A stretch of 45,224 nt of DNA from DATBFX01 sp036558305 (GCA_036558305.1 DATBFX010000437.1:1-45224); one strand, 5' to 3'. Counted from the first letter of the stretch, positions 8,722 through 18,429 are shown. Translations and numbers: made by a program. Notes: generated by a model from the sequence alone, not told the origin.

Positions 8722-9874
8722 GGACCAGTTGCACGGGACGCGGATGCTCTACCGAGAGGCCGAACTGCCGACCGCGCGGGGCGAGGAGCGGCTGCGGCAA
8801 GAGTTGGAATGGGGGCTGCCCTCGGCGGAGTCGATCCGCGATCGGACGATCCCGCTCTTCAACCGGTCGGGGTGGCGGTTCTCGCATTCGGGGACGTTCC
8901 TGGCCCGGCCGCGTCTCCAGGACATGCGGCAACTGGGTGGTCAGGACGTGGCCGTGGTGGGCGTGCCGCTCGACTGCGGGACGACGTTTCGGTCGGGGAC
9001 GCGGTGGGGCCCGCAGGGGATGCGCACCATCTCCGGGTTGGGGAGCGGCTACAACTTCGAGATGGGGGTCGATCTCCTGGAGGCGTTGGAGATCGTCGAC
9101 GTCGGCGACGTCTCGGTGATCCCGGCGAATATCGAGAAGAGTTTCGACCAGATCGACAAAGCGCTCGCCTACGTCCACGAGCGCGGTGTCTTCCCGGTGG
9201 TCCTCGGGGGCGACCATTCGATCGGGTATCCGGACATACGGGGGTTGGCGCCGTACGTCGACGGCAACATCGGGATCATCCACTTCGACCGCCACACCGA
9301 CATGTCGGAGTACAACTTCGACGAACGGATGCACGGGACGCCGTTTTTCCACGCGACCAACATCCCGAACGCGCCACCGTCGAATCTGGTCCAGATCGGG
9401 ATCGGCGGCTGGACGGGGTCGCGGCCGGGGGTGCGCACCGCGCGGGAGCGCGGAGCGACGTCGATCACGATCACCGACATCGAACGGTGGGGGTTGGAGC
9501 GGATCGCGGAGATGGCGTTGGAGATCGCCTGGAAGAACGCGAAGGCGGTGTTCCTGTCGTTCGACATCGATTCGATCGACCCGGCGTTCGCGCCGGGAAC
9601 GGGCACGCCGGAGGCGGGCGGTTTGCTGCCGCGGGAAGCGTTCCGGATCCTGCACATCGTGACGCGGGAGGGCCTGGCGGGGATGGAGGTGGTCGAAGTC
9701 GCGCCGCCGTACGACGTGGCCGACGTGACGTCGCTGCTCGGGGTGCGGGTGATCAACGACGTGCTGGGGACGTTGGTGAGCGCCGGGAAACTGGGCCGGA
9801 GACCTGATACGACGGTAAAGGCGGATGCGGAGGTGGAGGATGAGGTGGAGGAGACGAAGCCGGGGGGCGGGTAG
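8714..9874 (+). CDS. Agmatinase/arginase-family ureohydrolase
   Basis: The 386-residue protein has the full set of manganese-binding motifs of the ureohydrolase fold: GGDHS at 165-169, HFDRHTD at 190-196 (most relatives have Ala where Arg193 is), MHGTPF, and SFDIDSIDP at 282-290 followed by GTGTPE. The family cleaves guanidino compounds such as agmatine, guanidinobutyrate or guanidine to urea and an amine. The substrate here is open. The N-terminal 75 residues are longer than in E. coli SpeB, and the charged C-terminus looks disordered. The ATG overlaps the stop of the acyl-CoA synthetase gene by 8 nt, so the product acid of ureohydrolysis might be the synthetase substrate (inference). Confidence 0.85.
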   Translation: MDRDQLHGTRMLYREAELPTARGEERLRQELEWGLPSAESIRDRTIPLFNRSGWRFSHSGTFLARPRLQDMRQLGGQDVAVVGVPLDCGTTFRSGTRWGPQGMRTISGLGSGYNFEMGVDLLEALEIVDVGDVSVIPANIEKSFDQIDKALAYVHERGVFPVVLGGDHSIGYPDIRGLAPYVDGNIGIIHFDRHTDMSEYNFDERMHGTPFFHATNIPNAPPSNLVQIGIGGWTGSRPGVRTARERGATSITITDIERWGLERIAEMALEIAWKNAKAVFLSFDIDSIDPAFAPGTGTPEAGGLLPREAFRILHIVTREGLAGMEVVEVAPPYDVADVTSLLGVRVINDVLGTLVSAGKLGRRPDTTVKADAEVEDEVEETKPGGG

Positions 9875-9954
9875 GGCGACCGATTGTTGCAGCCAGGACG
9901 TGAACGGACGCGCGCTGATCGGGTGGTGGCAGCGCACGAACCTGGAAGCGACGG

Positions 9955-10036
9955 GAGAGGTCCTTCACTTCGTTCAGGATGTTCAATTGAGGGGCACCCC
10001 TCCCCTGAACATCCTGAGCGCAGCGAAGGACCTCTC
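9955..10036. repeat. Interspersed palindrome, family B
   Basis: Two arms of about 40 nt begin GAGAGGTCCTTC and end GAAGGACCTCTC and are related at most positions, with a few changes. The core CTGAGCGCAGCGAAGG resembles short intergenic palindromes common in Chloroflexota. It lies between the ureohydrolase and YdcF-like genes. A second copy of the family is at 36119-36192. Confidence 0.7.
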
Positions 10037-10120
10037 GCGGTTTGGTGGTCCCTGTCTCTTCGAGACGCACCATGCTCGATCGACGTTGAAACTCGCCGTG
10101 CAGGCTGTCATCATCGCGGG

Positions 10121-10864
10121 ATGCAGACCGCTCACGATACCGACCGCGTGCCGATACGAGTGCAAGCCGCCTACGACACCTGGAAAAGACCCGGCGAGGC
10201 AACGACGGCGCTGGGCGCGACCGAGTTTGCGGTCGGCCGCCGGTTGCGGCACCGGTCGCTCCGGTCGGAGGCGAAGCGCTGGGCCGTCGTGCTGGCGATC
10301 TGGCTGCCGTTGACGGTGGCGCTGCTGCTGGGATCGCTGGTGGCGGCGATCTACTGGCAGGCGCGGAGCGACCAAACGCGGCCGGTCGACGCGGTCGTGG
10401 TGCTCGGTGCCGCCCAATACGACGGACGGCCGACGCCGGTGCTTCAGGCGCGACTCGACGAGGTGCTGAAGGTCTACAAGGCGGGCGCGGCGCAGTGGAT
10501 CGTCGTCACGGGTGGTCGGCAGGAAGGGGACCGCTTCACCGAGGCGGAGGCGAGCCGAAATTACCTGGTCGCGCACGGGGTGCCGGAGCGGGCGATCCTG
10601 TTGGAGAACCAAGGGCGCTCGTCCTGGCAGAGTATGCAGGGGGCGGGCCGGATTCTCGACGGCAAGGGTGCGAAGCGGATCCTCCTGGTGAGCGACGGGT
10701 TCCATCTGTTCCGGTTGAAGTTGATGGCGCGGCACCTCGGGTTCACCGCGTACGGGGCACCGGCGACGGACAGCCCGATCCGGCGCGATTCCAGTCTGGA
10801 ATTCGACTACGTGGTGCGGGAGGCGGGCGGGGTGATCGACTTCGTTTGGAACGAGGTCTTGTGA
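10121..10864 (+). CDS. YdcF/DUF218 family membrane protein
   Basis: The predicted 247-residue protein has a cytoplasmic basic N-terminus, one membrane helix (about 53-78), and an outward-facing DUF218 domain that begins VDAVVVLGAAQYDGR and contains WIVVTGGRQEGD, EAEASRNYL, the LLENQGRSSWQS loop and LLVSDGFHLFR. DUF218/ElyC/SanA proteins act in envelope homeostasis; biochemical roles are poorly defined. The ATG at 10121 was chosen because upstream codons run into palindrome family B. A GTG at 10148 is an alternative. Ribosome-binding sequence is weak. Confidence 0.82.
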   Translation: MQTAHDTDRVPIRVQAAYDTWKRPGEATTALGATEFAVGRRLRHRSLRSEAKRWAVVLAIWLPLTVALLLGSLVAAIYWQARSDQTRPVDAVVVLGAAQYDGRPTPVLQARLDEVLKVYKAGAAQWIVVTGGRQEGDRFTEAEASRNYLVAHGVPERAILLENQGRSSWQSMQGAGRILDGKGAKRILLVSDGFHLFRLKLMARHLGFTAYGAPATDSPIRRDSSLEFDYVVREAGGVIDFVWNEVL

Positions 10865-10903
10865 ACGAAACGTGCCCGATTTGAGACCTCGGTAGCGATG
10901 TGT

Positions 10904-12736
10904 TCAGGCTCCGTCGCCGGGCACCGCGATCCCGCCGTCGGTGAGGTCGAGGAAGCGGTCGATTTGGCGTCGGAGGACGTCGAGACTGGTCTGCCAGAAG
11001 TCGGGCGATCTCAGGTCGATGCCGAAGCGGGAGGCGAGGGTGGCGGCGTCGGCCATGCCGGTTGAGGCCAGGAGGTCGTCGTAGCCGGTGGTGAACGATT
11101 CCGGGCCTTGCCGGTAGCGGGCGTAGAGACCGAGACCGAAGAGGAGCCCGAACGTGTAGGGGAAGTTGTAGAAGGCATCGCCGACGCTGTAGTAGTGGCC
11201 CTTGACCGCCCACATGTACGGATGGAGGAGCGAGGCGTCGAGACCGTCGCCGTAGGTGTCGCGTTGGGCGTCGAGCATGAGGCGGTTGAGTTCGTCGACC
11301 GACAACTCGCGGGCGGTGCGAGCGGCGAAGAGCCGCTGCTCGAAAAGGAAACGGCTGTAGATGTCGACGACGGTCTGGGTTGCCTCCTGGAGCCCGGATT
11401 CGAGGATGGCGACCGCTTCGGCAGGGGCGGCGCGGGCCAGGGCCGCTTCCTGAACGATCGTCTCGCAGAAGGTGCTGGCCGTTTCGGCCAGGGTCGACGG
11501 CAGCGTGTGCTGAAGCATCGTGCGGTCGGAGAGGGCGAGGCTGTGGTAGGCGTGACCGAGTTCGTGGGCAAGCGTGGCCACGTCGTTGTACGAGGAGCCG
11601 AAGTTGGTGAGGATGCGCGATTCACCGCGGCGCAGCATCATACAAAAGGCGCCGTCCACCTTGCCCGGTCGAGGCTCGGCGTCGATCCAGTCGTCGCGAA
11701 AGGCGCGCACGGCGAGGTCGCGCAGGCGATCCGAGAAGGTGCCGAACTGGGCAACGATGAAGTCGGCTGCTTCCGCATACGTCCAGCGGTGTCCACCGGT
11801 GCCGATGGGTGCAAAGAGGTCGTACCAGGCCAGGGCCTCGGTGCCGAGGAGGTGGGCTTTGGCGCGGAGGTAGCGGCGGAAGTCGGGGAAGGATTCGCGA
11901 ACGGCGGTCAGCACGGCGTCGAGGATCGGCCGGTCGATGTGGTTTTGGAAGAGCGCGAGATCGAGGGGATCGGTCCAGTCGCGGCGCGCGTTTAGCGTGG
12001 CGGACTCGCCTTTGATGCTGTTGAGGGCGGCAGCGATCGGGACCGCGTTGCTTTCCCAGGCGCCGAGCTCGGCTTCGTAGGCGTGGCGACGCACGTCCCG
12101 GTCTTCGTGGTGAGCGAGGTTGCGGATTTCGCTCATCGGAAGGTGGCGCGTTTGGCCGTCCTGTTCGAAGGGAACCGCGATCTGCGAGGTCAGGTTGTCG
12201 TTGAGCTTGCTCCAGGCGCTGCCGGCGGAGAGATGGAGTTCGGCGGCGAGCGCTTCCTCGGCGGGTGACATGAGGTGGCGGGCCGATACCTGGTAGGTGC
12301 GGAGCAGGTATTCGTGATCGCGGGCGACGGCCGATCGCTGGACGAGCGCATCGATATTGAGGGAGCCAAGCCAGTCGACAAGGCGCGGTTGGAGTTTGCT
12401 CAGGGGAAGGCAACGGATTTCGAACTCGCTGAGGAGGGCCTGGGCGCGGTCGTCGCGCGAATCGGTGGCGACGTGACCATAGATGTAGGCCCCCAACGTG
12501 TCGATCGATTCGTAGAGGGCATTGAGGCGCCCGATCAGGGACTCGACGGCGCGAATCGATTCGCCCGAAAGAGGAGATTCCGCATCCTCCTCAGCCACGA
12601 CCTCGTCGAAGTAACGGACGAGGTCGGCGACTTCGGCAAGGGAGTCCTGCCAACCGGCGACGAACTCCGGCGATTCGAGGGCAGGATAGGCGGCGCTGAG
12701 GTCCCAGCGGGGAAGCGCTTCGATGGTCGCGGTCAC
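10904..12736 (-). CDS. pepF: Oligoendopeptidase F, M3 family
   Basis: The 610-residue cytosolic zinc peptidase has the HELGHAYH site (HExxH at 391-395), a plausible third ligand Glu at about 418, and the family's DGAFCMMLRRGESRILTNF block before it. The length agrees with M3B oligoendopeptidases, which trim short peptides. The start is a GTG with AAAGGA upstream. It is convergent with the YdcF-like gene 39 nt away. Linkage to the peptide-binding proteins further along is too distant to claim an operon. Confidence 0.92.
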   Translation of the reverse strand: MTATIEALPRWDLSAAYPALESPEFVAGWQDSLAEVADLVRYFDEVVAEEDAESPLSGESIRAVESLIGRLNALYESIDTLGAYIYGHVATDSRDDRAQALLSEFEIRCLPLSKLQPRLVDWLGSLNIDALVQRSAVARDHEYLLRTYQVSARHLMSPAEEALAAELHLSAGSAWSKLNDNLTSQIAVPFEQDGQTRHLPMSEIRNLAHHEDRDVRRHAYEAELGAWESNAVPIAAALNSIKGESATLNARRDWTDPLDLALFQNHIDRPILDAVLTAVRESFPDFRRYLRAKAHLLGTEALAWYDLFAPIGTGGHRWTYAEAADFIVAQFGTFSDRLRDLAVRAFRDDWIDAEPRPGKVDGAFCMMLRRGESRILTNFGSSYNDVATLAHELGHAYHSLALSDRTMLQHTLPSTLAETASTFCETIVQEAALARAAPAEAVAILESGLQEATQTVVDIYSRFLFEQRLFAARTARELSVDELNRLMLDAQRDTYGDGLDASLLHPYMWAVKGHYYSVGDAFYNFPYTFGLLFGLGLYARYRQGPESFTTGYDDLLASTGMADAATLASRFGIDLRSPDFWQTSLDVLRRQIDRFLDLTDGGIAVPGDGA

Positions 12737-12853
12737 GGGCGGGGATTCCTTTCGGAGAGTGCGGAAAGGTGAGGCGGGCAGGGCGCCAGCGTAAAGGGTA
12801 GCGCGGATGGCCGGTTCGTTCGATAACCGGGCAAACGGGCCACGGTGGCTCGG

Positions 12854-13813
12854 CTACGGTTTGGCGACGGCGAGCGGGGCGACGAAGGCGTCGCGGACCC
12901 GCAAGTCGCCGTCGGGGCCGTGGAAACCGGCGACGACGGTGTAGACATCGGCGGCGAGGTCGACCAGGACCAGGTCTTTTTCTTCGTTGGGGAGCAGGGT
13001 GACCTCGCCGGCAAAGGCGGACACGGCCGGCGGGTGTGCCCGTCCGGCCAGGCGGTCGCGAAGTTGGGCCGGAGAGCCGGTGCGGAACACCGTGAGCGAG
13101 GTCGGTTCGGCGGTCAGATTGCGGACGTGGACGACGACGGTGCCGGGATCGACGAGCCGGTCGCGCGACAGATGGAGGCGAACGCCGTCGACGTCGGCCT
13201 CGATGCCGACGGCGTCGCCGGTGAGGTCAAAGTCGAGGGACTCGGTCTTGTCGAGGAGCCAGGTGTCCTGGCCGGCGACGAAGCGCCATCGCTCCTGTTT
13301 GACCGCGTTGCCCTGATGCCAGGCGACCTTGGCGTTGGCGAAACCGGTTCCCTGGATGCGGACGTCGGTGACGGCGTCGAGCGAGGAGGCCGCCGCTAGA
13401 CCGGCACGTGTGAGTGCTTGAAGCGTCGCGACGGCGGTCGGTCGGTCGGCCGTGTCGAGCGTCGCCTGGAGGTAGGCATCGGTGACGAGAGAGACGCCGG
13501 CTTGCCAATCGGCGTCGTTCCAACAGGCGATCAGGGTAGTGACGGCGGCGGCAACCTGGGCCGTGATTTCGTTGTCGGCGGTGCTCGGGATGGCCGGGGT
13601 TGGGGTTGCCGCGGCGGCGACCGGTGTCGCGTTGGGTGGTCGGGTGGCGCAGACCGCGGCCGGCAGCGGGACCGAGGTGGCGGATAGGGCCCGGTTGAAA
13701 CTGGGGTTGCCGCTCAGGCCGACGCCCAGGACGAGGAGAAGCAGGGCGCCGATCGAATTCGCTCTACGGTTTCCGAGGCGGCACTTCCGTCGAATTGTGA
13801 TGGAGTTCGGCAA
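12854..13813 (-). CDS. Secreted or membrane-anchored protein of unknown function
   Basis: The mature part starts with a hydrophobic segment (SIGALLLLVLGVGLSG), then a Thr/Pro/Ala linker, an NTF2-like helical region (ITAQVAAAVTTLIACWND) and a C-terminal beta domain with VVVHVRNLTAEPTSLTVF, cupredoxin-like in pattern but without visible copper ligands. The start is uncertain. A TTG at 13813 lies just after a palindrome and gives 319 residues with a normal signal segment. An ATG at 13939 overlaps the stop of the upstream gene in ATGATTAG but would translate the whole palindrome. No named family recognised. Confidence 0.6.
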   Translation of the reverse strand: MPNSITIRRKCRLGNRRANSIGALLLLVLGVGLSGNPSFNRALSATSVPLPAAVCATRPPNATPVAAAATPTPAIPSTADNEITAQVAAAVTTLIACWNDADWQAGVSLVTDAYLQATLDTADRPTAVATLQALTRAGLAAASSLDAVTDVRIQGTGFANAKVAWHQGNAVKQERWRFVAGQDTWLLDKTESLDFDLTGDAVGIEADVDGVRLHLSRDRLVDPGTVVVHVRNLTAEPTSLTVFRTGSPAQLRDRLAGRAHPPAVSAFAGEVTLLPNEEKDLVLVDLAADVYTVVAGFHGPDGDLRVRDAFVAPLAVAKP

Positions 13814-13821
13814 CGACGGTC

Positions 13822-13897
13822 GTAGGGGCGGACCGCCGTGTCCGCCCTCGGTCGTGTGCGCCAACGCGGCAGGGCGGACACGGCGGTCCGCCCCTAC
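13822..13897. repeat. Interspersed palindrome, family A, perfect copy
   Basis: Two 27-nt arms are exact reverse complements (13822-13848 and 13871-13897), starting GTAGGGGCGGACC and ending GGTCCGCCCCTAC, around a 22-nt loop. It lies between the sugar-dehydrogenase gene and the following gene, within the possible start region of the latter. Confidence 0.9.
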
Positions 13898-13931
13898 GGA
13901 CTCCCGTCTTTCGCGTCCATTGCGGTTCAGA

Positions 13932-16900
13932 CTAATCATCTCCAGGGTCGCTATCCGCCGTCGGCGGTTCGGTTGGAGTCTCTTCCGGTGGAGCGGTCGC
14001 GTTTGGTTCGGACGTAGGCGGTTCGGGCGTCGGCGTGGCGGTGGAGGTAGGAGACGGGGTCGCGGTCGGCTCCTGGGTTGGGGTGGGCGGCGAGGGTGTC
14101 GCGGTCGGTTGCTCGGTTGGCTCGGGTTGGGATGGGGGACAGGAACCGATGCAGGTGGTGTCGATGCCGAGGTCGTCGAAGGCGACGTCGAAGGCACGAT
14201 CGGTCGCGTCGTCGCCGAGTTGGACGGCGGCGATTCCGGTTGTGCCGGTGCGGGCGGTGTCGCTGAAGAGGAGGTTGCCGTCGGACCAGATCTCGACGAG
14301 ACCGCGGTTGCCGCCGCTGCGGAAGTGGATTTGGAGGTCGTGCCATTCGTTCTCCGTGACGGGACGGAGAACGGTGGTGGCGCCGGTGCGGGTGAGGCGG
14401 AATGCCAGGTTGCCGTCGCGGGTGACGAGGATCGAGAGGACCGGGCGATCGGCGCGGGAGACGAGCGTCAGGAGCGTCACGGGATTGTCGCCGGCCGACA
14501 GGAGGTTGAACCGGGTTCGCACGAAGAGGTCGTCCTCGGGATCGCCGATGGATCGTCGGGCGGTGGCGGGCGCACCGGGATTCGCGGGCGAACCGGAACT
14601 GGTGGCGCGCGCGGCCCAGACGCCGCTGGCGACGATCGCTTGCTGGACGGCCAGACCGTCGATCCCGGTCCAACCGGCGAGGTCGCCGGTTTCAAAGTCG
14701 TCGGCGATCGGGAGGGTTACGGTGGGAGTGGCGGTCGCGAGCGGTGTGGACTGCTCCGGGGTGGCGGTCGGTGTTGGGGTTGCGGTGGCGGTGGGGATCT
14801 CGTCGACCTGGGCGGTCGTCGCCGGCGCGCTGGGGTTGTAGGCGACGACGAGTTGCGGTGGGTTGGCGCCTTCGCGGGAGGAGAAGACGACGCCGTCGGC
14901 GGAGGAGGAGGAGAGGACGAAGGTGTAGGTACCGTCGGCGGCGACGAGCGGGGTGACGTCGTACTCGACCCAGGTCTTGACGGCGATGGCGCCCTTGTCG
15001 TCGCGGGGTGTGGTCGAACGGGGTGGCCGGTTGTTCCAATTGATCGTGGTTTCGGACCAATTGTTGCCGGCGGTGTAGTAGGCGGGACCGTCGGCGGTGC
15101 CGTAACCGGAGCCGCTCGGGAGGTAGACACGCAGGGTTGCCTTGGAGACGGCACCGCTGACGCCGGTGACCGTGAACCGGAGGTAGCTGTCGATGTCGAG
15201 CGAACCACCGTCCCGGCTGATGAGTTGGGTCGAGGTACCGTAGTGGGAGGTCGGGTGGCGATTGTCGACCCTGGCGTCGGCCTCGGCGACGAAGGTCTTG
15301 CCGAGGTCGGGGGTGGTGGCCGTGGCGGTGGCGCTGAGGGGCGAGACGTTGCCGGAGCTGTCGCGGGCGCGGACCCGGTAGGAGTAGGTCGTCGAGTTGG
15401 TCACGGTGGTGTCGACGTAGGTCGTTTGGAAACCGACGGTCTTGAGTAGGGCGCCGTCGCGGTAGATGCTGTAGCTGGTGACGGCAACGTTGTCGGTGGC
15501 GGCGTTCCAGGAGAGATCGACGCGGTTGGAGGCGGAGGCGGTCGCCCTCAAGTTTTGCGGGGTGGTGGGAACGGAGGTGTCGGGAGGACCGGGGGTGATG
15601 ATGAGTTTCGGTTTGTTCTGCGTTGCCTCCCGGGAGTTGGCGAGGATACCGTCGGTGGTGGTGGTCGCGAGGACGAAGGTGAAGCTGCCGTTGCCGGTGA
15701 CGAGGGGGGTGACGTCGTAGACGACCCAGGCGTTGCTCGGGACGGCGCCTTTGTCGTCGGCGGCGAGGTTCGAGCGCGCCGGCCGGTTGGCCCAGGTGAT
15801 CCCCGTTTCGGTCCAGGAGTTGGGCGCACCGTAGACGGCGGGACCGTTGGCCGAACCGTTGGTCGCGTAGAGCCACAACTCGGCCTTGGCGATCGGCTGG
15901 TCGATCCCGCTGACGTCGAAGCGCAGGTAGGACTCGACGTCGGGAGTGCCGCCGCCGTCGACCTCGAGGGAGGTGCCTCTGCCGTAGTTGGTCGACGGGC
16001 TTGCCTCGCGGACGCGGGCGTCGGCGACCGGGGCGAAGGGCGGAAAGCCGGTGGCGGCGAGGGTGGCGGTGTAGGTCTGGGGGGAGGACGGAGTCGTGAT
16101 GGTATGCGCCTTGGCGCCGCCGTCGGACCAGGAGGAGAACGCGAAGGGGGAGCCGGAGCCGTCATTCTGCGGCGAGGGAACGTCGACCTGGATTTGCCAA
16201 TTGGCCCAGGAGGTGACCGTGGTCGGACCGGTCAGGGCGGAGTCTTCGACGTCGACCGTGAGACCGCTCGGCGAGGTGGCGAAGGTGAGATCGACCTTCT
16301 TGGGTTGAAAGTTCTGGGTGACCGTCTTGCTGAGACCGTTGCCGTCTGTCGCGGTGAGTTGGATTTCGAGGTAGCTGTTGGAGGCGGCGAGCAGATCTTC
16401 CGGGGCGGGTGCGGTGAACTGGACGTTGTTGCCCACAACGTTCGTCAGGAAGGGATGGGTGTGGGTGCTGTGGTGGAGGACGACGGTCCACTTGAGGGCG
16501 GAGGCGGGGAGGGTGCCGTCTTCGCCGTCGGTGGCGTTGCCCTGAAGGGTGATCTGCTGACCGACGCTGAACTGGGCGGCGGCGGTCGGGTTGAGGATGG
16601 TCGGTTGCGGTTGGGTGTTGCCGGCGTCGATGGTCAGTGTTGCGGTGTCGGTGTCGCCGCGACCATCGCTGACGGTGAGGGTGACGGTGCGCTTCGCCTT
16701 GGTGGTGTAGGTGTGTTGAGGGGTGGGACCGGTGCCGTGGGTCGATCCGTCGCCGAAGTTCCAATCGTAGCTGAGGGTGTCGTTGTCCGGGTCGCTGCTG
16801 GTGCGGCCGTCGAAGGTGACGGTGAGGGGAAGGGCACCGAAGGTCTTGTCGGCGGTGGCGCGGGCGACCGGTGGCCGGTTGGCCTGACCGGTGTATTGGA

Positions 16901-18206
16901 TTTTCCGGAGCTGACCGCCGTTGTCGTAGGTGGTGTAGTAGAGGGCCTGGGTGGTACCGGACGGGCCGAACTGCATCGAGATGACACCGGGACCGGTGGC
17001 GAACTGGCTGCGCGAACTGCCGTTGAGTTGCCAGATCAGGCCGCAGGTGTAGTCGGAGAAGAGGTAGGCATCGTCGTACTGGGCGGGCCAGGTGCCGGCG
17101 GGGACGAAGGCGCCGGCGGTGATGGCGTTGCAGGAGCCGTGCTGGTAGGCAAAGACCGGGTTGGTCATGCCGCTCGGGGGCGCGCCGCAATTGGTGGTCG
17201 AACCGCGGTCGCAGAAACCTTCGCGGACGTTCCAGCCGTAGTCCTTGCCGGCCTGGACGTTGTCGATCTCTTCCCAGGTGTCCTGACCGACGTCGTTGAC
17301 GTAAAGGACGGTGCCGGCGGCGTTGGGATCGAAGGCGAAGCGGAAGGGATTGCGGAAACCCCAGGCGAAGGTTTCCTGGCAGCGTGTTTGTGTGGTGCGG
17401 CCGGTGGCGGCGCAGGGGGCGGTACCGGCACCCTGGAACGGGTTGCCGGCGGGGATGCCGCCGTCGCGGGTGATGCGGAGGATCTTGCCGGTGAGGATGT
17501 TTTCCTTGCGGGCGTTGGTGTTCTGGCCGGCGCAGAGATTTGAGTTGTCGAGGTCGCAGCCGCCGTCGCCGATGCTGACGTAGAGGAGGCCGTCTTTGCC
17601 GAAACCGAGGTCGCCGGCGTTGTGGTTGCCGTTGGGCGAGGGGATGTTGTCGACGAGGACGGTCTGGCTGCCGCCGTTGACGGTGTTGGTCGTGGTGTTG
17701 AAGGTGAAGCGGGCGACGCGGTTGACGGGACTGCTGGCGCTGTTGCTGGCGCAGGAATTGTTCTTGTTGAAGGTGTAGTAGAGGTAGATGAAGGAGTTGG
17801 TGGTGAAGGCGGGATCGACGGCGACGCCGAGGAGCCCGCGTTCGGAGTTGGAGCAGATCGAGGGGACGGTGTAGGCGACCGCGCTGCCGCTGCCGGCAGA
17901 GGTGTAGAGCGCCCCCTCCTGGCTGGTGATCAGGATGCGGCCGTTGGGGAGGAAGGCGACGTCGGTCGGTTGGCCGAGACCGGTGGCGACCGAGGTATCG
18001 GTGAAGTTCGCGGGTGGCGCCGCCGGGACGCCGCTGGGCCGGAACAGGATCAGGCTGAGGAAGAGGATGGTCAGTACGGCGGCGGAGGCCTGAGGCGTGA
18101 GGCGTGGGGAGAGAGGACCGAAAGGCAACATTTGGATACGGTGTGGCAGGCCCGCCAGGTGAGTTCTGACCGACCGGCCGACGGTCCGACGGAGTGGGCG
18201 AGGCAT
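13932..18206 (-). CDS. Large secreted sugar-dehydrogenase mosaic (GSDH, PKD, DNRLRE, FN3, LamG-like)
   Basis: The ATG at 18206 follows AGGAG by 8 nt. The 1,424-residue protein reads in order: membrane or signal segment (about 40-62); glucose/sorbosone dehydrogenase beta-propeller (about 66-440, with QPTDVAFLPNGRILITS, GERGLLG-like SERGLLGVAVDP, GNHNAGDLGFGKDG and WGFRNPFRF); PKD domain (about 444-528, WNFGDGS); an unassigned beta region; two DNRLRE-type domains (about 723-870 and 972-1125) around an FN3 domain; a concanavalin-like fold (about 1167-1345, DDFETGDLAGW); and a Pro/Thr tail. It is probably a PQQ-type quinoprotein displayed outside the cell. Carbohydrate or surface binding by the accessory domains is inferred. 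Gene order is followed by the unknown secreted protein. Confidence 0.85.
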   Translation of the reverse strand: MPRPLRRTVGRSVRTHLAGLPHRIQMLPFGPLSPRLTPQASAAVLTILFLSLILFRPSGVPAAPPANFTDTSVATGLGQPTDVAFLPNGRILITSQEGALYTSAGSGSAVAYTVPSICSNSERGLLGVAVDPAFTTNSFIYLYYTFNKNNSCASNSASSPVNRVARFTFNTTTNTVNGGSQTVLVDNIPSPNGNHNAGDLGFGKDGLLYVSIGDGGCDLDNSNLCAGQNTNARKENILTGKILRITRDGGIPAGNPFQGAGTAPCAATGRTTQTRCQETFAWGFRNPFRFAFDPNAAGTVLYVNDVGQDTWEEIDNVQAGKDYGWNVREGFCDRGSTTNCGAPPSGMTNPVFAYQHGSCNAITAGAFVPAGTWPAQYDDAYLFSDYTCGLIWQLNGSSRSQFATGPGVISMQFGPSGTTQALYYTTYDNGGQLRKIQYTGQANRPPVARATADKTFGALPLTVTFDGRTSSDPDNDTLSYDWNFGDGSTHGTGPTPQHTYTTKAKRTVTLTVSDGRGDTDTATLTIDAGNTQPQPTILNPTAAAQFSVGQQITLQGNATDGEDGTLPASALKWTVVLHHSTHTHPFLTNVVGNNVQFTAPAPEDLLAASNSYLEIQLTATDGNGLSKTVTQNFQPKKVDLTFATSPSGLTVDVEDSALTGPTTVTSWANWQIQVDVPSPQNDGSGSPFAFSSWSDGGAKAHTITTPSSPQTYTATLAATGFPPFAPVADARVREASPSTNYGRGTSLEVDGGGTPDVESYLRFDVSGIDQPIAKAELWLYATNGSANGPAVYGAPNSWTETGITWANRPARSNLAADDKGAVPSNAWVVYDVTPLVTGNGSFTFVLATTTTDGILANSREATQNKPKLIITPGPPDTSVPTTPQNLRATASASNRVDLSWNAATDNVAVTSYSIYRDGALLKTVGFQTTYVDTTVTNSTTYSYRVRARDSSGNVSPLSATATATTPDLGKTFVAEADARVDNRHPTSHYGTSTQLISRDGGSLDIDSYLRFTVTGVSGAVSKATLRVYLPSGSGYGTADGPAYYTAGNNWSETTINWNNRPPRSTTPRDDKGAIAVKTWVEYDVTPLVAADGTYTFVLSSSSADGVVFSSREGANPPQLVVAYNPSAPATTAQVDEIPTATATPTPTATPEQSTPLATATPTVTLPIADDFETGDLAGWTGIDGLAVQQAIVASGVWAARATSSGSPANPGAPATARRSIGDPEDDLFVRTRFNLLSAGDNPVTLLTLVSRADRPVLSILVTRDGNLAFRLTRTGATTVLRPVTENEWHDLQIHFRSGGNRGLVEIWSDGNLLFSDTARTGTTGIAAVQLGDDATDRAFDVAFDDLGIDTTCIGSCPPSQPEPTEQPTATPSPPTPTQEPTATPSPTSTATPTPEPPTSEPNATAPPEETPTEPPTADSDPGDD

Positions 18207-18332
18207 GAGCCAAACTCCTGGCGGGGAGAGGATTCTGGGCGGATGGGATGGCTGGGGCGGCACGGCGGGGCGACGGATGTTCGGTGCGATTCTACGCCGT
18301 GTGCAGGGGCGATGGAAACCCGGGCGGAGGGC

Positions 18333-18427
18333 GGAGGGCGGAGGGCGGAAGGCGGACGGCGGGAGAGAATGGGGGAGGGCGGGGAGTACACGACTAAACT
18401 CCTACCGCCTTCCGCCCTCCGCCCTCC
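18333..18427. repeat. Inverted heptamer arrays (GGCGGAG/GGCGGAA)
   Basis: A 23-nt array at 18333-18355 is repeated as its exact reverse complement at 18405-18427, with a 49-nt loop. The right arm ends two bases before the stop codon of the PPOX gene. It could fold as a terminator-like stem between this gene and the sugar-dehydrogenase gene. Confidence 0.85.
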
Positions 18428-18429
18428 AC

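Noticed and set aside
15555..17543. 662-codon open frame on the plus strand
   Set aside because: It is the mirror of the sugar-dehydrogenase gene; Gly/Val-rich without motifs.
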